NCBI GenBank assembly: GCA_036004665.1
Contig: DASYRG010000091.1
Coordinates: forward strand, 1-13,352
DNA length: 13,352 nt
Origin: JACQGZ01 sp036004665
GTDB taxonomy: Bacteria > Sysuimicrobiota > Sysuimicrobiia > Sysuimicrobiales > Humicultoraceae
Reading direction: 5' to 3'
Position numbers and translations under genes: made by a program. Positions 11,994 through 13,352 of this stretch are shown piece by piece. Each line of letters starts with the position of its first letter. The stretch's first letter is position 1. Under the pieces are notes generated by a model, which did no database searches, was not told where the DNA came from, and was given only the letters and a program-made list of their open reading frames with translations.

Positions 11994-12488
11994 ATGCCGG
12001 AGAAGGAGCCCGAAGAGAAGGCGGAAGAGGCCAAGCGCGAGGGGAAGGCTCCCTCCACGCAGGCGGGCGAGTTCGTCCGCGAGGAAATACATCACGTCCG
12101 TGAGGGAAAGCATGGGGCGCGATCGGCGAAACAGGCGATCGCGATCGGGCTCTCGAAGGCCCGCCGTGCCGGCGTCAAGCTCCCTGCGCCGAAAAAGGGG
12201 ACGGCGCCGGCCAGGACGCGCCGTGCCGCCAAATTGGCCTTGAAGCGGGCGCGGTCCAGGAAGAAGCCGTCGGCCAGGCGGGCCCGCGCCGTTCGTGGGG
12301 CGCTGCGTCGCGAGCCCCGTTCGGCAGCGTCGAGGACGGCGCTGGCGCGCCAGGCACGCTCAGCCGCCCGCCGGCGTGGCGCACGAGCCCGCTCGGCGGC
12401 CGCGCGTAAGGCAGTGCGCACCAAAGGTCCACGCGTTCGAGCAGCTGCGGCGCGCAAGGCCGCACGCACGCGCGCTCGTCGGGGCTGA
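11994..12488 (+). CDS. DUF6496-type protein with a long histone-like basic tail, 164 aa
   Basis: ATG 11994 has AAGGAGGGG at ideal distance. Residues 1-65 match the DUF6496 pattern, including GEFVREEIHHVREGKHGARS and KQAIAIGLSKARRAGVKLP. After residue 66 the protein becomes an Arg/Ala/Lys-rich tail (for example RRAAKLALKRARSRKKPSAR) with repeated ARSAARRRGARARSAAARKA-like units, similar in composition to bacterial histone H1-like proteins. It probably binds nucleic acid; the exact role is unknown. It belongs to the host chromosome and lies outside the element. The basic tail encodes many repeated GC-rich codons and is likely variable in length between strains. Confidence 0.82.
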   Translation: MPEKEPEEKAEEAKREGKAPSTQAGEFVREEIHHVREGKHGARSAKQAIAIGLSKARRAGVKLPAPKKGTAPARTRRAAKLALKRARSRKKPSARRARAVRGALRREPRSAASRTALARQARSAARRRGARARSAAARKAVRTKGPRVRAAAARKAARTRARRG

Positions 12489-12614
12489 CCACCCGCACCG
12501 CGGGCGCAGCTCGTCCATCGCCAGGCGCGGGGTTCCTCCTTGGGGGCCGGGGTCCTATCGGAACCGGGCCCGGCTACGACTCGCGACAGTTCAGCACGCT
12601 AATCTAGAGGCAGC
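12489..12614. other. host intergenic region upstream of ubiE
   Basis: 126 bp. A small hairpin CCCGC-ACC-GCGGG (12492-12504) follows the preceding stop, without a T run. TAATCT at 12600-12605 could be a -10 element, but it is only about 10 bp from the ATG and has no good -35. Confidence 0.3.
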
Positions 12615-13352
12615 ATGCGAGTACCCTCGGAGGGCATCCGCGCGGGCCGGCGCGACCTCTCCGCGCAGGAGCGCGCAGGCTACGTCCGGCGGATGTTCAG
12701 CGCCGTCGCTCCCCGCTATGACGTCACCAACACCGTCATCAGCGCAGGGCTGCACCGGCGGTGGAAAGGCGCGACGGTCGCGGCGCTTGCTCTGCGGCCC
12801 GGGGAAAGGGCGCTGGACCTGTGCTGCGGCACAGGTGACCTGGCCCGGCTGATGAGAGAGAGGCTGGGAGCGGATGGTACGGTGGCGGGGGTGGACTTCG
12901 CGGAACCGATGATCGTCCAGGCGCGCCGCCGCGCGCGTGGGACGGCCGCCTTTCTCGTCGGCGATGCCCTGGCCGTTCCTTTTGGCGACGCCAGCTTCGA
13001 CGCCGCGGCAGTCGGCTTTGGGCTGCGCAACGTGGCTGATCCTGGGCGCGCCCTGGCGGAGATCCGCCGGGTGTTGCGTCCGGGCGGACGGGTGGCGCTC
13101 CTGGAGTTCGCCCGGGTGCCCAGCCCGATGCTGCGGGCCCTCTATGACCTCTACTCCTTCACTGCCCTGGCGGCGCTGGGGCGCCTGGTCTCCGGCCACC
13201 CGGACGCCTATACGTACCTCCCCGTCTCCATTCGGCACTGGATCGATCAGGAAGGGATGCTGCGGCTGCTCGAGGAGCGCGGCTTCAGCGCCGCATCCTA
13301 CCGCAATCTGGCTGGGGGGATCGTCGCCGTGTACAGTGCCAGAGCTCCCTGA
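12615..13352 (+). CDS. ubiE: demethylmenaquinone / 2-methoxy-polyprenyl-benzoquinol methyltransferase
   Basis: This SAM-dependent enzyme adds the C-methyl group in menaquinone (MenG) and ubiquinone (UbiE) synthesis, at the cytoplasmic side of the membrane. The 245-aa product is complete, ending with the TGA at the window edge. Family marks are VRRMFSAVAPRYDVTN (about 24-39), the SAM-binding motif ALDLCCGTGDLA (66-77), GVDFAEPMI (92-100), DAAAVGFGLRNVADPGRALA (129-148), RRVLRPGGRVALLEF (151-165), and the C-terminal IRHWIDQEGM and GGIVAVY segments. No quinone partner genes are in view, so MenG or UbiE cannot be chosen from context. The start at 12615 has only a weak AGAGG ribosome site. It is a chromosomal housekeeping gene marking the right flank of the element. 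Confidence 0.95.
   Translation: MRVPSEGIRAGRRDLSAQERAGYVRRMFSAVAPRYDVTNTVISAGLHRRWKGATVAALALRPGERALDLCCGTGDLARLMRERLGADGTVAGVDFAEPMIVQARRRARGTAAFLVGDALAVPFGDASFDAAAVGFGLRNVADPGRALAEIRRVLRPGGRVALLEFARVPSPMLRALYDLYSFTALAALGRLVSGHPDAYTYLPVSIRHWIDQEGMLRLLEERGFSAASYRNLAGGIVAVYSARAP

Noticed and set aside
12583..12592. Copy of the hairpin arm (GCGACAGTTC) in host DNA
   Set aside because: Only 10 bp match and no second arm is nearby; chance is a sufficient explanation within this window.

Overview
The window is high-GC bacterial DNA carrying an integrated mobile element between two stretches of ordinary chromosome. Host DNA lies at 1-387 (a partial coiled-coil gene and a complete CAU-anticodon tRNA) and at 11816-13352 (a DUF6496-type basic protein and a complete ubiE/menG methyltransferase). 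The taxon cannot be fixed from sequence alone. The GC content, ubiE/menG and the style of the secreted proteins would fit an uncultivated soil or sediment lineage such as Rokubacteria/Methylomirabilota; this is a low-confidence inference.

The element is bounded by an exact 23-bp direct repeat: 365-387 (3' end of the tRNA gene) and 11793-11815. One element unit is therefore 11,428 bp. Reading from its right end on the minus strand it encodes a small excisionase-like HTH protein, a DnaB_N/RecA-like helicase, a second HTH protein, a coiled-coil protein, a 67-aa unknown, a zincin-like metalloprotein, a P27-type terminase small subunit, a small phage-type protein (frameshifted), the terminase large subunit, and a tyrosine integrase whose 3' end runs into the tRNA. 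I see no portal, capsid, protease, tail or lysis gene. The layout is therefore that of a capsid-less phage satellite or a strongly reduced prophage: integration/excision, replication and DNA-packaging functions only.

The packaging module is split. Between the small terminase gene (7.3-7.7 kb) and the large terminase gene (2.06-3.47 kb) sits about 3 kb of lower-GC DNA. It carries plus-strand genes for three exported proteins, a decayed copy of a small ORF that also occurs next to the integrase, and a minus-strand cupredoxin. I read this as cargo, but the order of events is inference.

Non-coding structure is rich. There are paired TGTTGCC arm-type sites near each end, a stop codon in the right end that would terminate int precisely at the core in the excised circle, twin perfect hairpins ahead of terS, a large imperfect inverted repeat at the 3' end of the helicase gene, and a conserved promoter/operator-like block upstream of the two paralogous small ORFs. 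Two genes (int and the small phage gene) have clear single-base frame breaks, and terS probably has one at its 5' end. These could be real decay or assembly indels, which matters for judging whether the element is alive.
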